Source: Pseudoduganella rivuli
GTDB lineage: Bacteria; Pseudomonadota; Gammaproteobacteria; Burkholderiales; Burkholderiaceae_D
Direction of reading: 5' to 3'
DNA: 64,000 nt
Assembly: GCF_009674485.1 (NCBI RefSeq)
Contig: NZ_WKJJ01000013.1
Coordinates: 179,829-243,828, forward strand
The notes under the pieces are model-generated. The model did not search any database and had not been told where the DNA came from. It worked only from the letters and a program-made list of their open reading frames with translations. Positions 25,327 to 34,282 of this stretch are shown piece after piece (positions within the stretch are counted from its first letter, which is position 1; each line of letters begins with the position of its first letter). A program made the translations under genes and the position numbers.

Positions 25327-25530
25327 TTACATCGACTGGATGTTGGAAGCTTGCTTGCCTTTAGGGCCTTGGGTAACTTCGAACTGTACCTTTTGACCTT
25401 CTTTCAGGGTCTTGAAGCCGTTCATGTTGATTGCGGAGAAGTGAGCGAACAGATCTTCGCCGCCATCGTCAGGGGTGATGAAGCCAAAGCCTTTGGAGTC
25501 ATTGAACCACTTAACAGTACCAGTTGCCAT
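25327..25530 (-). CDS. cspA: cold-shock protein, CspA family
   Basis: 67 residues from the ATG at 25,530 (MATGTVKWFNDSKGFGFI). RNA-binding motifs RNP1 (KGFGFI) and RNP2-like (DLFAHFSAI) are intact. Single-stranded nucleic acid chaperone. It has a long 5' leader (about 110 bases) typical of cold-shock mRNAs, and a terminator at 25,273-25,304. A start five codons further upstream is possible but lacks a better ribosome site. Confidence 0.97.
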   Translation of the reverse strand: MATGTVKWFNDSKGFGFITPDDGGEDLFAHFSAINMNGFKTLKEGQKVQFEVTQGPKGKQASNIQSM

Positions 25531-25649
25531 AAAAAGAACTTTCAATAAAAACGAATATCACACGAGCCATAAAAGCAAGAAGCTTCCTGCCCCCTCCTCG
25601 ACGTCTCACTTCTTATCAACATGTACATTGCTGCACGAGTCGATATCGC

Positions 25650-25678
25650 ATTGTTGGCGGAACAATTTTTAATGTCAA
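25650..25678 (-). promoter_or_regulatory. probable promoter of the cold-shock gene
   Basis: On the minus strand TTGACA (25,678-25,673), 17-bp spacer, AACAAT (25,655-25,650). Predicted start near 25,643, leaving a leader of about 113 bases. The rest of the 335-base gap between cspA and clpS shows no gene. Confidence 0.55.
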
Positions 25679-25865
25679 GCGCTTTCATCCGGCTATTAGT
25701 ATTTTTCTTGCAACAGTGTATGCGCGCAACCAAAAAGCAACTCTTGATTTTCAGGTCCGGGTCGCCATCTGCGGCAAGACGAGAAAACGCGTAAGATGAG
25801 GAACATTGGGTTTACCGTCATAAATGGACGTTGCAGTAACCCCGAAAGCATTAGAATATAAGCGT

Positions 25866-26168
25866 ATGGCAACCAAGCAAGATACCGAACAACTGCTGGA
25901 ACGGCAGATACTGAAGCCGCCGCCTCTTTATCAGGTGGCGTTGCTGAATGACGACTATACCCCGATGGAATTCGTGGTGGCCATCATTCAGGAATACTTC
26001 AACAAGGACCGCGAAACCGCCACGCAAATCATGCTCAGTGTGCACCGTCATGGCAAAGGCGTGTGCGGCGTCTTCTCGAAAGATATCGCGAGTACCAAGG
26101 TGGAGTTTGTATTAACGCATGCACGCAAGGCAGGCCACCCCCTGCAATGTGTGATGGAGGAAGTATGA
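25866..26168 (+). CDS. clpS: ATP-dependent Clp protease adaptor ClpS
   Basis: 100 residues from the ATG at 25,866. Conserved core: YQVALLNDDYTPMEFVV, which binds N-degron residues, and VHRHGKGVCGVFSKDIA. ClpS hands N-end-rule substrates to ClpA. The stop overlaps the clpA start by four bases (ATGA), the standard clpS-clpA operon. Confidence 0.97.
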   Translation: MATKQDTEQLLERQILKPPPLYQVALLNDDYTPMEFVVAIIQEYFNKDRETATQIMLSVHRHGKGVCGVFSKDIASTKVEFVLTHARKAGHPLQCVMEEV

Positions 26169-28465
26169 TCGCGCAGGAATTGGAAGTAAGTTTGCATATG
26201 GCGTTTGTCGAAGCGCGGCAGGCACGGCATGAATTCATCACGGTCGAGCACCTGTTGCTCGCGCTGCTGGATAATCCATCCGCAGCGGAAGTGCTGCGCG
26301 CATGTGCCGTCAATATCGAGGACCTGCGCAAGACCCTCACCAATTTTATTGGCGATAACACGCCAACCGTGCCGGGCACGGGCGAAGTGGATACCCAGCC
26401 GACGCTGGGCTTCCAGCGCGTGATCCAGCGCGCCATCATGCACGTGCAGTCCGCTTCCAACGGCAAGAAGGAAGTCACGGGCGCGAACGTGCTGGTCGCC
26501 ATCTTCGGTGAGAAAGATTCCCATGCGGTCTACTACCTGCACCAGCAGGGCGTGACCCGCCTGGATGTCGTGAATTTCATTTCGCACGGCGTACGCAAGG
26601 ACCAGCAAGTCGATTCCACCAAGGCTTCCGAAGGTGTGGAAGAAGGCGCGCCGGCCGATGGCCAGCAAAAGGAAAGCCCGCTGGACCAGTTCACGCAAAA
26701 CCTCAACAAGTCCGCTTCCGAAGGCAAGATCGATCCGCTGATCGGCCGCGAAGAGGAAGTCGACCGCGTGATCCAGGTGCTGTGCCGCCGCCGCAAGAAC
26801 AACCCGCTGCTGGTGGGTGAAGCCGGTGTCGGCAAGACCGCCATCGCGGAAGGCCTGGCGTATCGCATCACGCAGAACGACGTGCCGGAAATCCTGCAAA
26901 ACGCAGTGGTCTATTCGCTGGACATGGGCGCGCTGCTGGCCGGCACCAAGTACCGCGGCGATTTCGAGCAGCGCCTGAAGGCCGTGCTGAAACAATTGAA
27001 GGACAACCCGAACGGTATCCTGTTCATCGACGAAATCCACACCATCATCGGCGCCGGCTCCGCCTCGGGCGGCACGCTGGATGCATCGAACCTGCTGAAA
27101 CCGGCATTGGCCAATGGCCAGCTGAAGTGCATCGGCGCGACCACGTACACGGAATTCCGCGGCGTGTTCGAGAAAGACCATGCGCTGTCCCGCCGCTTCC
27201 AGAAGGTCGACGTCAATGAACCGACCGTGGAACAGACGGTGCAAATCCTGCGCGGCCTGAAGTCGCGATTCGAGGAACACCATGGCGTCAAGTATTCGCA
27301 GTCGGCGCTGTCGACGGCAGCCGAACTGGCGGCCCGCTTCATCAACGACCGCCACTTGCCGGACAAGGCCATCGACGTGATCGACGAGGCGGGCGCCGCG
27401 CAGCGCATCTTGCCGAAGTCGAAGCAGAAGAAGACCATCGGCAAGACGGAAATCGAGGAAATCATCTCGAAGATCGCGCGCATCCCGCCGCAAACCGTCA
27501 ACCAGGACGACCGCAGCAAGCTGCAAACCATCGACCGCGATTTGCGCAACGTGGTGTTCGGCCAGGATCCCGCAATCGAAGCGCTGGCATCGGCCATCAA
27601 GATGTCGCGCGCGGGCCTGGGCAAACAGGACAAGCCGATCGGTTCGTTCCTGTTCTCCGGTCCTACCGGCGTCGGCAAGACCGAAGTGGCGAAACAGCTG
27701 GCCTTCATCCTCGGCATCGAACTGATCCGGTTCGACATGTCCGAGTACATGGAGCGCCACGCCGTGAGCCGCCTGATCGGCGCGCCGCCGGGTTACGTGG
27801 GCTTCGACCAGGGTGGCTTGCTGACCGAAGCCATCACCAAGAAGCCGCACGCCGTGCTGCTGCTGGACGAGATCGAAAAAGCGCATCCGGATATCTTCAA
27901 TATCCTGCTGCAGGTGATGGACCATGGCACGCTGACGGACAACAACGGCCGCAAGGCGGACTTCCGCAACGTGATCATCATCATGACCACCAACGCGGGC
28001 GCGGAAAGCTTGCAGAAGCGCACCATCGGCTTCACGGAAACGCGCGAGACGGGCGACGAGATGGCCGACATCAAGCGCATGTTCACGCCGGAGTTCCGCA
28101 ACCGCCTGGATTCGATCATCAGCTTCCGTGCGCTGGACGAGGAAATCATCCTGCGCGTGGTCGACAAGTTCCTGATGCAGCTGGAAGAACAGTTGCACGA
28201 GAAGAAAGTCGAAGCGGTGTTCAGCGAAAAACTGCGCAAGTTCCTGGCGAAGAAGGGCTTCGATCCGCTGATGGGCGCGCGTCCGATGTCGCGCCTGATC
28301 CAGGACATGATCCGCAAGGCGCTGGCCGACGAACTGCTGTTCGGCCGCCTGGTGTCCGGGGGCAAAGTCACGGTGGACCTGGACGACAAGGACCAGGTGT
28401 ACCTGGAGTTCCCGGAATCGGACGCCGCGCCGCAACCGCCGGCGGAAACGGTGGAAGTGGACTGA
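26165..28465 (+). CDS. clpA: ATP-dependent Clp protease ATP-binding subunit ClpA
   Basis: 766 residues starting MIAQELEVSLHMAFVEA at 26,165. N-terminal double Clp-N domain (about 1-145), first AAA+ domain with GEAGVGKT, second with GPTGVGKT and Walker B LLLDEIEKAHPD, C-terminal D2-small domain (GARPMSRLIQD). The ClpP-binding loop is present as TIGF after the second AAA+ Walker region. Unfolds substrates for ClpP. Coupled to clpS. Confidence 0.97.
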   Translation: MIAQELEVSLHMAFVEARQARHEFITVEHLLLALLDNPSAAEVLRACAVNIEDLRKTLTNFIGDNTPTVPGTGEVDTQPTLGFQRVIQRAIMHVQSASNGKKEVTGANVLVAIFGEKDSHAVYYLHQQGVTRLDVVNFISHGVRKDQQVDSTKASEGVEEGAPADGQQKESPLDQFTQNLNKSASEGKIDPLIGREEEVDRVIQVLCRRRKNNPLLVGEAGVGKTAIAEGLAYRITQNDVPEILQNAVVYSLDMGALLAGTKYRGDFEQRLKAVLKQLKDNPNGILFIDEIHTIIGAGSASGGTLDASNLLKPALANGQLKCIGATTYTEFRGVFEKDHALSRRFQKVDVNEPTVEQTVQILRGLKSRFEEHHGVKYSQSALSTAAELAARFINDRHLPDKAIDVIDEAGAAQRILPKSKQKKTIGKTEIEEIISKIARIPPQTVNQDDRSKLQTIDRDLRNVVFGQDPAIEALASAIKMSRAGLGKQDKPIGSFLFSGPTGVGKTEVAKQLAFILGIELIRFDMSEYMERHAVSRLIGAPPGYVGFDQGGLLTEAITKKPHAVLLLDEIEKAHPDIFNILLQVMDHGTLTDNNGRKADFRNVIIIMTTNAGAESLQKRTIGFTETRETGDEMADIKRMFTPEFRNRLDSIISFRALDEEIILRVVDKFLMQLEEQLHEKKVEAVFSEKLRKFLAKKGFDPLMGARPMSRLIQDMIRKALADELLFGRLVSGGKVTVDLDDKDQVYLEFPESDAAPQPPAETVEVD

Positions 28466-28480
28466 TCGTCCCGATGTCAG

Positions 28481-28510
28481 GAAACCCGCTTCGGCGGGTT
28501 TTTTTTTGTC
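28481..28510 (+). terminator. terminator of clpSA
   Basis: AAACCCGC-TTCG-GCGGGTTT followed by nine T in total, 17 bases after the stop codon. Confidence 0.92.
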
Positions 28511-28521
28511 CTTGCCCGGAA

Positions 28522-29220
28522 CTATATTGCGCCGATATTTTTCAATGTCGCTGCACGCCGGCGCGACACCTCGATGGCCGCGCCATCGAGGTGCAGCACC
28601 ACCGCGCCATCTTCGCCATGGCTGACGCGGCGCACGTGCGCCAGGTTGACGATGTGGCGGCGGCTGGCGCGGAAGAATTGCTGCGGGTCGAGCCGCTGTT
28701 CCAGTTGCAGCAACGAGCGGGCCAGCAGCGGTTGTCCGCCATGGAAATGCACGCGCGAGTAATTGCCTTCGGATTCAAACCAGGCTATGTCATCCAGTCG
28801 CACGAACCAGCACCGTTCACTGTCGCGGATGAACAACTTGCGGGGCAGTGCCGCAGGCGGGACGGCCGCGCCCAGGCGTGCGGCGGCGCGCTCCAGCGCC
28901 GAGGCCAGCCGTTGCGGCTGGATGGGTTTCAGCAGGTAGTCCAGCGCATTGGCATCGAACGCCTGCAGTGCATACTGGTCGTATGCCGTCGTGAAAATCA
29001 CTTCAGGCGCATCGTCCAGCGCAGCCAGCAAATCAAAGCCGCTGCCGCCAGGCATTTGCACATCGAGCAGCAGCAAGTCCGGCTGCAAGGCAGCCAGTTG
29101 CACAGCCGCTTCCGCCGCGCTGGAGGCTTCTCCGGCGATCAGCACGTGCGGGTGCGCGGCCAACAGGCGGCGCAGTTCCGCCCGCGCCAGCCGCTCATCG
29201 TCAACAATCAGTACCTTCAT
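28522..29220 (-). CDS. LytTR-family response regulator
   Basis: 232 residues from the ATG at 29,220. Receiver domain with DDE at residues 7-9 and phosphoacceptor Asp53 (LLLLDVQMPGGSGFDLL), Lys in YLLKPIQP; C-terminal LytTR DNA-binding domain (about 135-230, with FRASRRHIVNLAHVRRV). Its start overlaps the stop of the histidine kinase gene, so the two are a coupled LytS/LytR-like pair. Targets unknown. Confidence 0.92.
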   Translation of the reverse strand: MKVLIVDDERLARAELRRLLAAHPHVLIAGEASSAAEAAVQLAALQPDLLLLDVQMPGGSGFDLLAALDDAPEVIFTTAYDQYALQAFDANALDYLLKPIQPQRLASALERAAARLGAAVPPAALPRKLFIRDSERCWFVRLDDIAWFESEGNYSRVHFHGGQPLLARSLLQLEQRLDPQQFFRASRRHIVNLAHVRRVSHGEDGAVVLHLDGAAIEVSRRRAATLKNIGAI

Positions 29221-30254
29221 CACGCCGCCAGCGGAAAGCGCAAGGTGGCGCACACCCAGCCATCGCGCTCCAGCAAGTCCAGGCTGGCGTCATCGCCCTT
29301 GGACAGCACCAGCCGCTTGCGCGCATTGCTTAAACCGACGCTGGTGGAATTGCTGAACGTGCGCAGTGCGCCCTGGTTGGCGACTTCGATGGTGGCCTTG
29401 CCCTGGGCATGGCTGGCGCTGATGCGGATTTCCGTGCCGGTCGCACTTTGCTCGACGCCGTATTTGACGGCATTTTCCACCAGTGTTTGCAGCGCCATCG
29501 GTGGAATGCGCACCGCTTCCATGCCGCCCGCAATGGTGACGTCGACGCGCAGCCGTTCTTCAAAACGGATCTTTTCAATGGCCAGGTACGACTGGACAGC
29601 TTCCAGTTCTTCGCGCAGCGGTACCGTGTCCGCATAGCTCGATTGCAAGGTATAGCGCATCAAGGTCGCCAACTGGTCGATCATTTGCGCGGCCGAATCC
29701 GGGTTTTCATAGATCAATGCCCGCACGCTGTTCAAACTGTTGAAGAAAAAATGCGGGTTGACTTGCGCTTGCAGTGCACGCAGCTCGGCATCTTTGGCCA
29801 GGACTTCCAGCCGCAGGGCTTCCGCTTCGAAGCGGTTGGCGCGGCGGATTGCCAGCGCGGCCAGGTAGCACACGGTCCACGCCAGCATGACGCCGGACCA
29901 GAAGGTGACCAGCATATGCAGCCAGGCCAGGTCGCCGTTTCTGCCGATGGCCAGGTAATTGATGCCGATCGAGCCGGCCGTTTGCAATGGCCCCAGTACC
30001 AGCGCGGCAAAGGCCAGCATGCGCCACGTGGCGGGGCGGCGCGACCAGTGCCAGGCGTTGAACAGGCGGTGCCCCAGGTCCGACAGCACGATGCCGCTGG
30101 CAATGGTCAGCAGGATGCTGGTCAGGAAGCCCGGTTCCCTGACATGCCTGCCATTGGCAAACATGACGAACAGCGCGATGGCCGACCAGCCCAGCAGTTG
30201 AAACAGCCAGTACCAATGGGTGCGCGTCAGCCGGATGGTGGTGATGTTTTTCAT
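29220..30254 (-). CDS. LytS/YehU-like sensor histidine kinase
   Basis: 344 residues: four membrane helices in the N-terminal 140 residues, then a His_kinase domain with LQAQVNPHFFFNSLNSV (phosphorylated His) and a HATPase region (LQTLVENAVKYGVE, and a glycine-poor VGLSNARKRL box). No recognisable extracytoplasmic sensor domain. Partner of the LytTR regulator directly downstream. Confidence 0.9.
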   Translation of the reverse strand: MKNITTIRLTRTHWYWLFQLLGWSAIALFVMFANGRHVREPGFLTSILLTIASGIVLSDLGHRLFNAWHWSRRPATWRMLAFAALVLGPLQTAGSIGINYLAIGRNGDLAWLHMLVTFWSGVMLAWTVCYLAALAIRRANRFEAEALRLEVLAKDAELRALQAQVNPHFFFNSLNSVRALIYENPDSAAQMIDQLATLMRYTLQSSYADTVPLREELEAVQSYLAIEKIRFEERLRVDVTIAGGMEAVRIPPMALQTLVENAVKYGVEQSATGTEIRISASHAQGKATIEVANQGALRTFSNSTSVGLSNARKRLVLSKGDDASLDLLERDGWVCATLRFPLAA

Positions 30255-30337
30255 GCAAGTAAGGATAGCGCACTCGTTGCTTTGCCGCTAAGGCCGCATG
30301 GCGAATGGTTGAATCCCGTGATGAGTGGCGGTATGCC

Positions 30338-32020
30338 TCAGCGAGATGCTTCTTCGCGCAAACGCCGCCACAGCGTGGTGCGGCTGATGCCGAGGTAGTC
30401 GGCTGCCGCGTCGCGCCTGCCGCCGAAACGGGCCAGCACGTCGGCGGCGGTCTCGCGCGCCGGGGGCGCTGCATTGGTGGACGGCGCCGTACCTGAGGCG
30501 CCCTGCGGGTTGTTCCAACCGGCCATGGCCGCATCCGGCGCGGGCAGGCCTGCCGCCGCCATCCCCAGCTCCGGCGCCACCCCCAGCACGAACGCCGGCG
30601 TCAGCGCCTGCAGCGGTTCCGCCGCCAAAAACAGCGCCAGCCGCTCGCACAGGTTGCGCAATTCCCGCACATTGCCCGGCCAGCCGTAGCGCAGCAGCAG
30701 CGGGGCGCATGTCTGGATTTCCGCGTGCAGGTTCGGATGCGGGCGGGCGCCCAGCGCCGCCAGCGCGTTTTTCAGCGACCATTCGGCCAGCAGTGCGATG
30801 TCGTCCGTCCGCTGGCGCAGCGGCGGCAATGACAGGCGCAAGACGGCCAGCCGGTAAAACAGGTCGGCGCGGAAGCGGCCTTCGCGCACCCGCTGTTCGA
30901 GGTCGCAGTGGGTGGCGCTGATGATGCGCACGTTGACGGGGATGGGACGGGTGCCGCCCACCCGCACCACTTCACGCTCTTCCAGCACGCGCAACAAGCG
31001 CGTTTGCAGGGTCAGCGGCATTTCGCCGATTTCATCGAGGAACAGGGTGCCGCGGTTGGCCGCTTCGAACAGGCCGGCATGGCCGCCGCGCCGCGCGCCC
31101 GTGAAGGCGCCTTCCTCGTGGCCGAACAATTCCGATTCCAGCAGTGATTCCGCGATGGCGCCGCAATTGACGGCCACGAACGGCCGGTTGGCGCCCAGCG
31201 TGCGGGGGCTTTCGCGGTGGATGGCCTGCGCCACCAGTTCCTTGCCGCAGCCCGTCTCGGCCTGGATCAGCACCGTGGCGGGCGATTTCGCATACAGCAC
31301 GACCGCCTGGCGCAGCTTTTCCATCGCCTGCGATTCGCCTTTCAAGTCGTTCAAGCCATGCTTGGCGCGCAGCGTGTCGCCGGAGCTGCCGCCCCGTGCG
31401 CGGGCGCGGCTGGTTTCCCATGACGACAGGCGGGCGATTTCCAGCGCATCGTCGAACGCCTGGCGGATCGATGCGGCGGAATACACGAACACGCCCGTCA
31501 AACCCGCTTCTTCCGCCAGGTCCGTGATCAGGCCGGCCCCGACAATGGCTTTCACGCCGGCCGCCTTCAATTCATTGATCTGGGCGCGCGCATCTTCTTC
31601 CGTCACGTAGGTGCGCTGCAGGATGTCGTGGCCGAAGGTGGCGGAGAACTCCGCCAGTTCCGCCATCGGCGCCTGGTAGCTGACGACGGCGATGCGGTCC
31701 GACACGCGCCGCGCCCGGGCCAGCGCCTGCATGACATCGAAGCCGCTGGCCTTGGCGATCACCACCGGCACGGACAGGCGGCCTTTCAGATAGGCGGCAT
31801 TCGAGCCGGCGGAAATCACGGCGTCGCAGCGCTCCGTGGCCAGCCGTTCGCGGATATGGCGCGCCGCTTCATCAAAACCCAGGTTGATCGGCTCGATGGT
31901 GGCGAAATTGTCGTATTCCAGCGTGATGTCGCGGAACAATTCGGCCAGGCGCGACACGGACACGGTCCAGATGACCGGCTTGTCGTTGCTGTCGATGGGG
32001 AGCGGGGTGGAATGGCGCAT
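30338..32020 (-). CDS. prpR: propionate catabolism sigma-54-dependent activator PrpR
   Basis: 560 residues. N-terminal PrpR sensor domain (about 10-190), which senses 2-methylcitrate in characterised homologues; AAA+ domain (about 220-450) with Walker A ETGCGKE, the sigma-54 contact loop GAFTGARRGG, and Walker B GTLFLDEIGEMP; C-terminal Fis-type helix-turn-helix (AADYLGISRTTLWRRLREE). It is divergent from prpB; the spacer carries an exact sigma-54 promoter for prpB and a palindrome likely to be its own binding site. Confidence 0.95.
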   Translation of the reverse strand: MRHSTPLPIDSNDKPVIWTVSVSRLAELFRDITLEYDNFATIEPINLGFDEAARHIRERLATERCDAVISAGSNAAYLKGRLSVPVVIAKASGFDVMQALARARRVSDRIAVVSYQAPMAELAEFSATFGHDILQRTYVTEEDARAQINELKAAGVKAIVGAGLITDLAEEAGLTGVFVYSAASIRQAFDDALEIARLSSWETSRARARGGSSGDTLRAKHGLNDLKGESQAMEKLRQAVVLYAKSPATVLIQAETGCGKELVAQAIHRESPRTLGANRPFVAVNCGAIAESLLESELFGHEEGAFTGARRGGHAGLFEAANRGTLFLDEIGEMPLTLQTRLLRVLEEREVVRVGGTRPIPVNVRIISATHCDLEQRVREGRFRADLFYRLAVLRLSLPPLRQRTDDIALLAEWSLKNALAALGARPHPNLHAEIQTCAPLLLRYGWPGNVRELRNLCERLALFLAAEPLQALTPAFVLGVAPELGMAAAGLPAPDAAMAGWNNPQGASGTAPSTNAAPPARETAADVLARFGGRRDAAADYLGISRTTLWRRLREEASR

Positions 32021-32072
32021 GTTTCAATTATAGTTCAATCGCGTTTCAGTGTTTCAAGTTGAAACGTTTCAG
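32021..32072. promoter_or_regulatory. probable PrpR operator: repeated GTTTCA and a perfect palindrome
   Basis: GTTTCAAGTTGAAAC (32,051-32,065) is a perfect 7-1-7 palindrome, flanked by GTTTCA at 32,021, 32,043 and 32,066; another copy is at 32,132. PrpR sites known in enterics carry similar TTTCA/TGAAA arms. The location about 100 bases upstream of the sigma-54 promoter is right for an enhancer-type activator. Confidence 0.65.
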
Positions 32073-32154
32073 TGAGCGCTATCGTGGCCTTGCCATAGCG
32101 GGGAGGCACGATAAGTGTCTGATTTCGCGGTGTTTCACGGGGTTACGAAAACGC

Positions 32155-32170
32155 TGGCACGGGGTTTGCT
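32155..32170 (+). promoter_or_regulatory. sigma-54 promoter of prpBC-acnD-prpF
   Basis: TGGCACGGGGTTTGCT matches the consensus TGGCAC-N5-TTGCW exactly, with the invariant GG and GC ten bases apart. It lies 40 bases before the prpB start codon. Confidence 0.9.
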
Positions 32171-32209
32171 GTAAGGAACGGCAATGCAACTTCACCTGAA
32201 AGGTAAGCT

Positions 32210-33097
32210 ATGACCCAATACTCCGCTGGCGCCGCGTTCCGCAAAGCCGTCGAAGAAGAATCGCCGCTGCAAGTGATCGGCGCGATCAACGCCAACCATG
32301 CGCTGCTGGCCAAGCGCGCAGGTTTCCGCGCGATTTACCTGTCGGGCGGCGGCGTGGCGGCCGGTTCGCTGGGTCTGCCGGACCTCGGCATTTCCAACCT
32401 GGATGACGTGCTGACCGACGTGCGCCGCATCACCGACGTCTGCGACTTGCCGCTGCTGGTCGACATCGACACCGGTTTCGGTTCGTCCGCCTTCAACGTG
32501 GCGCGCACCGTGAAATCCATGATCAAGGCCGGCGCCGCCGCCGTGCACATTGAAGACCAGGTCGGCGCCAAGCGCTGCGGCCACCGTCCGGGCAAGGAAA
32601 TCGTGTCGAAGGGTGAAATGATCGACCGCGTGAAAGCCGCCGTCGACGCCAAGACCGATTCCGACTTCGTCATCATGGCGCGCACCGATGCGCTGGCAGT
32701 GGAAGGCCTGGAAGCGGCCATCGAGCGCGCGGTGGCGTGCGTGGAAGCGGGCGCCGACATGATCTTCCCGGAAGCCATCACCAGCCTGGAAATGTACAAG
32801 GAGTTCGCCAAGGCCGTGAAAGTGCCGATCCTGGCCAACATCACGGAATTCGGCGCGACCCCGCTGTTTACCGTCGACGAACTGAAAACCGCCGATGTCG
32901 GCATCGTGCTGTACCCGCTGTCGGCCTTCCGCGCGATGAACAAGGCGGCGGAAAACGTCTACAACGCGGTGCGCCGCGACGGCACGCAGAAAAACGTGGT
33001 CGACACCATGCAGACCCGCGCCGAACTGTATGAGCGCATCAATTACCACAGCTTCGAGCAAAAGCTCGACGCGCTGTTTGCCGCCAAAAAAGCCTGA
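32210..33097 (+). CDS. prpB: 2-methylisocitrate lyase PrpB
   Basis: 295 residues, of the usual length. Motif GAKRCGHRPGKE holds the catalytic Cys loop; VDIDTGFGSSAFNVARTV and HIEDQ hold Mg-binding acids. Cleaves 2-methylisocitrate to pyruvate and succinate, the last step of the 2-methylcitrate cycle. AAAGG precedes the ATG. First gene of the operon driven by the sigma-54 promoter. Confidence 0.97.
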   Translation: MTQYSAGAAFRKAVEEESPLQVIGAINANHALLAKRAGFRAIYLSGGGVAAGSLGLPDLGISNLDDVLTDVRRITDVCDLPLLVDIDTGFGSSAFNVARTVKSMIKAGAAAVHIEDQVGAKRCGHRPGKEIVSKGEMIDRVKAAVDAKTDSDFVIMARTDALAVEGLEAAIERAVACVEAGADMIFPEAITSLEMYKEFAKAVKVPILANITEFGATPLFTVDELKTADVGIVLYPLSAFRAMNKAAENVYNAVRRDGTQKNVVDTMQTRAELYERINYHSFEQKLDALFAAKKA

Positions 33098-33130
33098 TTC
33101 TAATAAACGTAAAACACAGAGGAGCCCACC

Positions 33131-34282
33131 ATGACCGAACAAGCCCCAACCTTCAAGCCAAAAAAATCCGTTGCCCTGTCGGGCGTGACCGCCGGTAATA
33201 CCGCGCTGTGCTCCGTCGGCAAGACCGGCAACGACTTGCACTACCGCGGCTACGACATCCTCGATGTCGCCAACGTCTGCGAATTCGAAGAAATCGCTTA
33301 CTTGCTGGTGCACGGCAAACTGCCGACCGCGGCGGAACTGAAAGGCTACAAGGGCAAACTGAAGTCGCTGCGCGGCTTGCCGCAATCGGTGAAGGCCGCG
33401 CTTGAAGCCCTGCCGGCGTCGGCCCACCCGATGGACGTGATGCGTACCGGCTGCTCCGTGCTGGGCTGCACCCTGCCGGAAAAGGACGACCACAACGTGC
33501 CGGGCGCGCGCGACATCGCCGACCGCCTGATGGCCTCGTTCGGCTCGATGCTGCTGTACTGGTACCACTTCAGTCACAATGGCAAGCGCATTGACGTGGA
33601 AACCGACGACGATTCGATCGGCGGCCACTTCCTGCACCTGCTGCACGGCGAAAAGCCGTCTGACAGCTGGGTCAAGGCCATGCACGTGTCGCTGATCCTG
33701 TACGCGGAACATGAATTCAATGCGTCGACCTTCACCAGCCGCGTCATCGCCGGCACCGGTTCCGATATCTACTCGGCAGTGACGGGCGCGATCGGCGCGC
33801 TGCGCGGCCCGAAACACGGCGGCGCCAACGAATTCGCATTCGAGATCCAGAAGCGCTATGAAAATCCGGACGAAGCGGAAGCGGACATCCGCCGCCGCGT
33901 GGAAAACAAGGAAGTCGTGATCGGCTTCGGCCACCCGGTGTACACCATTTCCGACCCGCGCAACGTGGTGATCAAGGAAGTGGCGCGCAACCTGTCCGAG
34001 GAAGCCGGCTCCACCAAGATGTTCGATATCGCCGAACGCCTGGAATCGGTAATGTGGGAAATCAAGAAGATGTTCCCGAACCTGGACTGGTTCTCCGCCG
34101 TGTCGTACCACATGATGGGCGTGCCGACCGCCATGTTCACGCCGCTGTTCGTCATCTCGCGCACGTCCGGCTGGGCCGCGCACATCATCGAGCAGCGCAT
34201 CGACAACAAGATCATCCGCCCAAGCGCCAACTACGTGGGCCCGGACGACCTGCAATTCGTGCCACTGAAGGACCGTAAATAA
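33131..34282 (+). CDS. prpC: 2-methylcitrate synthase PrpC
   Basis: 383 residues of the citrate synthase family. Motifs: LHYRGYDILDVA, the active-site histidines (HGGANEFAFE and GFGHPVY) and the terminal Asp region. Condenses propionyl-CoA with oxaloacetate. AGAGGAG upstream. Its position between prpB and acnD separates it from housekeeping citrate synthase. The stop and the acnD start share one base. Confidence 0.96.
   Translation: MTEQAPTFKPKKSVALSGVTAGNTALCSVGKTGNDLHYRGYDILDVANVCEFEEIAYLLVHGKLPTAAELKGYKGKLKSLRGLPQSVKAALEALPASAHPMDVMRTGCSVLGCTLPEKDDHNVPGARDIADRLMASFGSMLLYWYHFSHNGKRIDVETDDDSIGGHFLHLLHGEKPSDSWVKAMHVSLILYAEHEFNASTFTSRVIAGTGSDIYSAVTGAIGALRGPKHGGANEFAFEIQKRYENPDEAEADIRRRVENKEVVIGFGHPVYTISDPRNVVIKEVARNLSEEAGSTKMFDIAERLESVMWEIKKMFPNLDWFSAVSYHMMGVPTAMFTPLFVISRTSGWAAHIIEQRIDNKIIRPSANYVGPDDLQFVPLKDRK

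Noticed and set aside
26048..28435. Open frame of 795 codons antisense to clpA
   Set aside because: The plus strand encodes ClpA with all motifs; the antisense translation has no family similarity and an Arg/His/Gln-rich composition.
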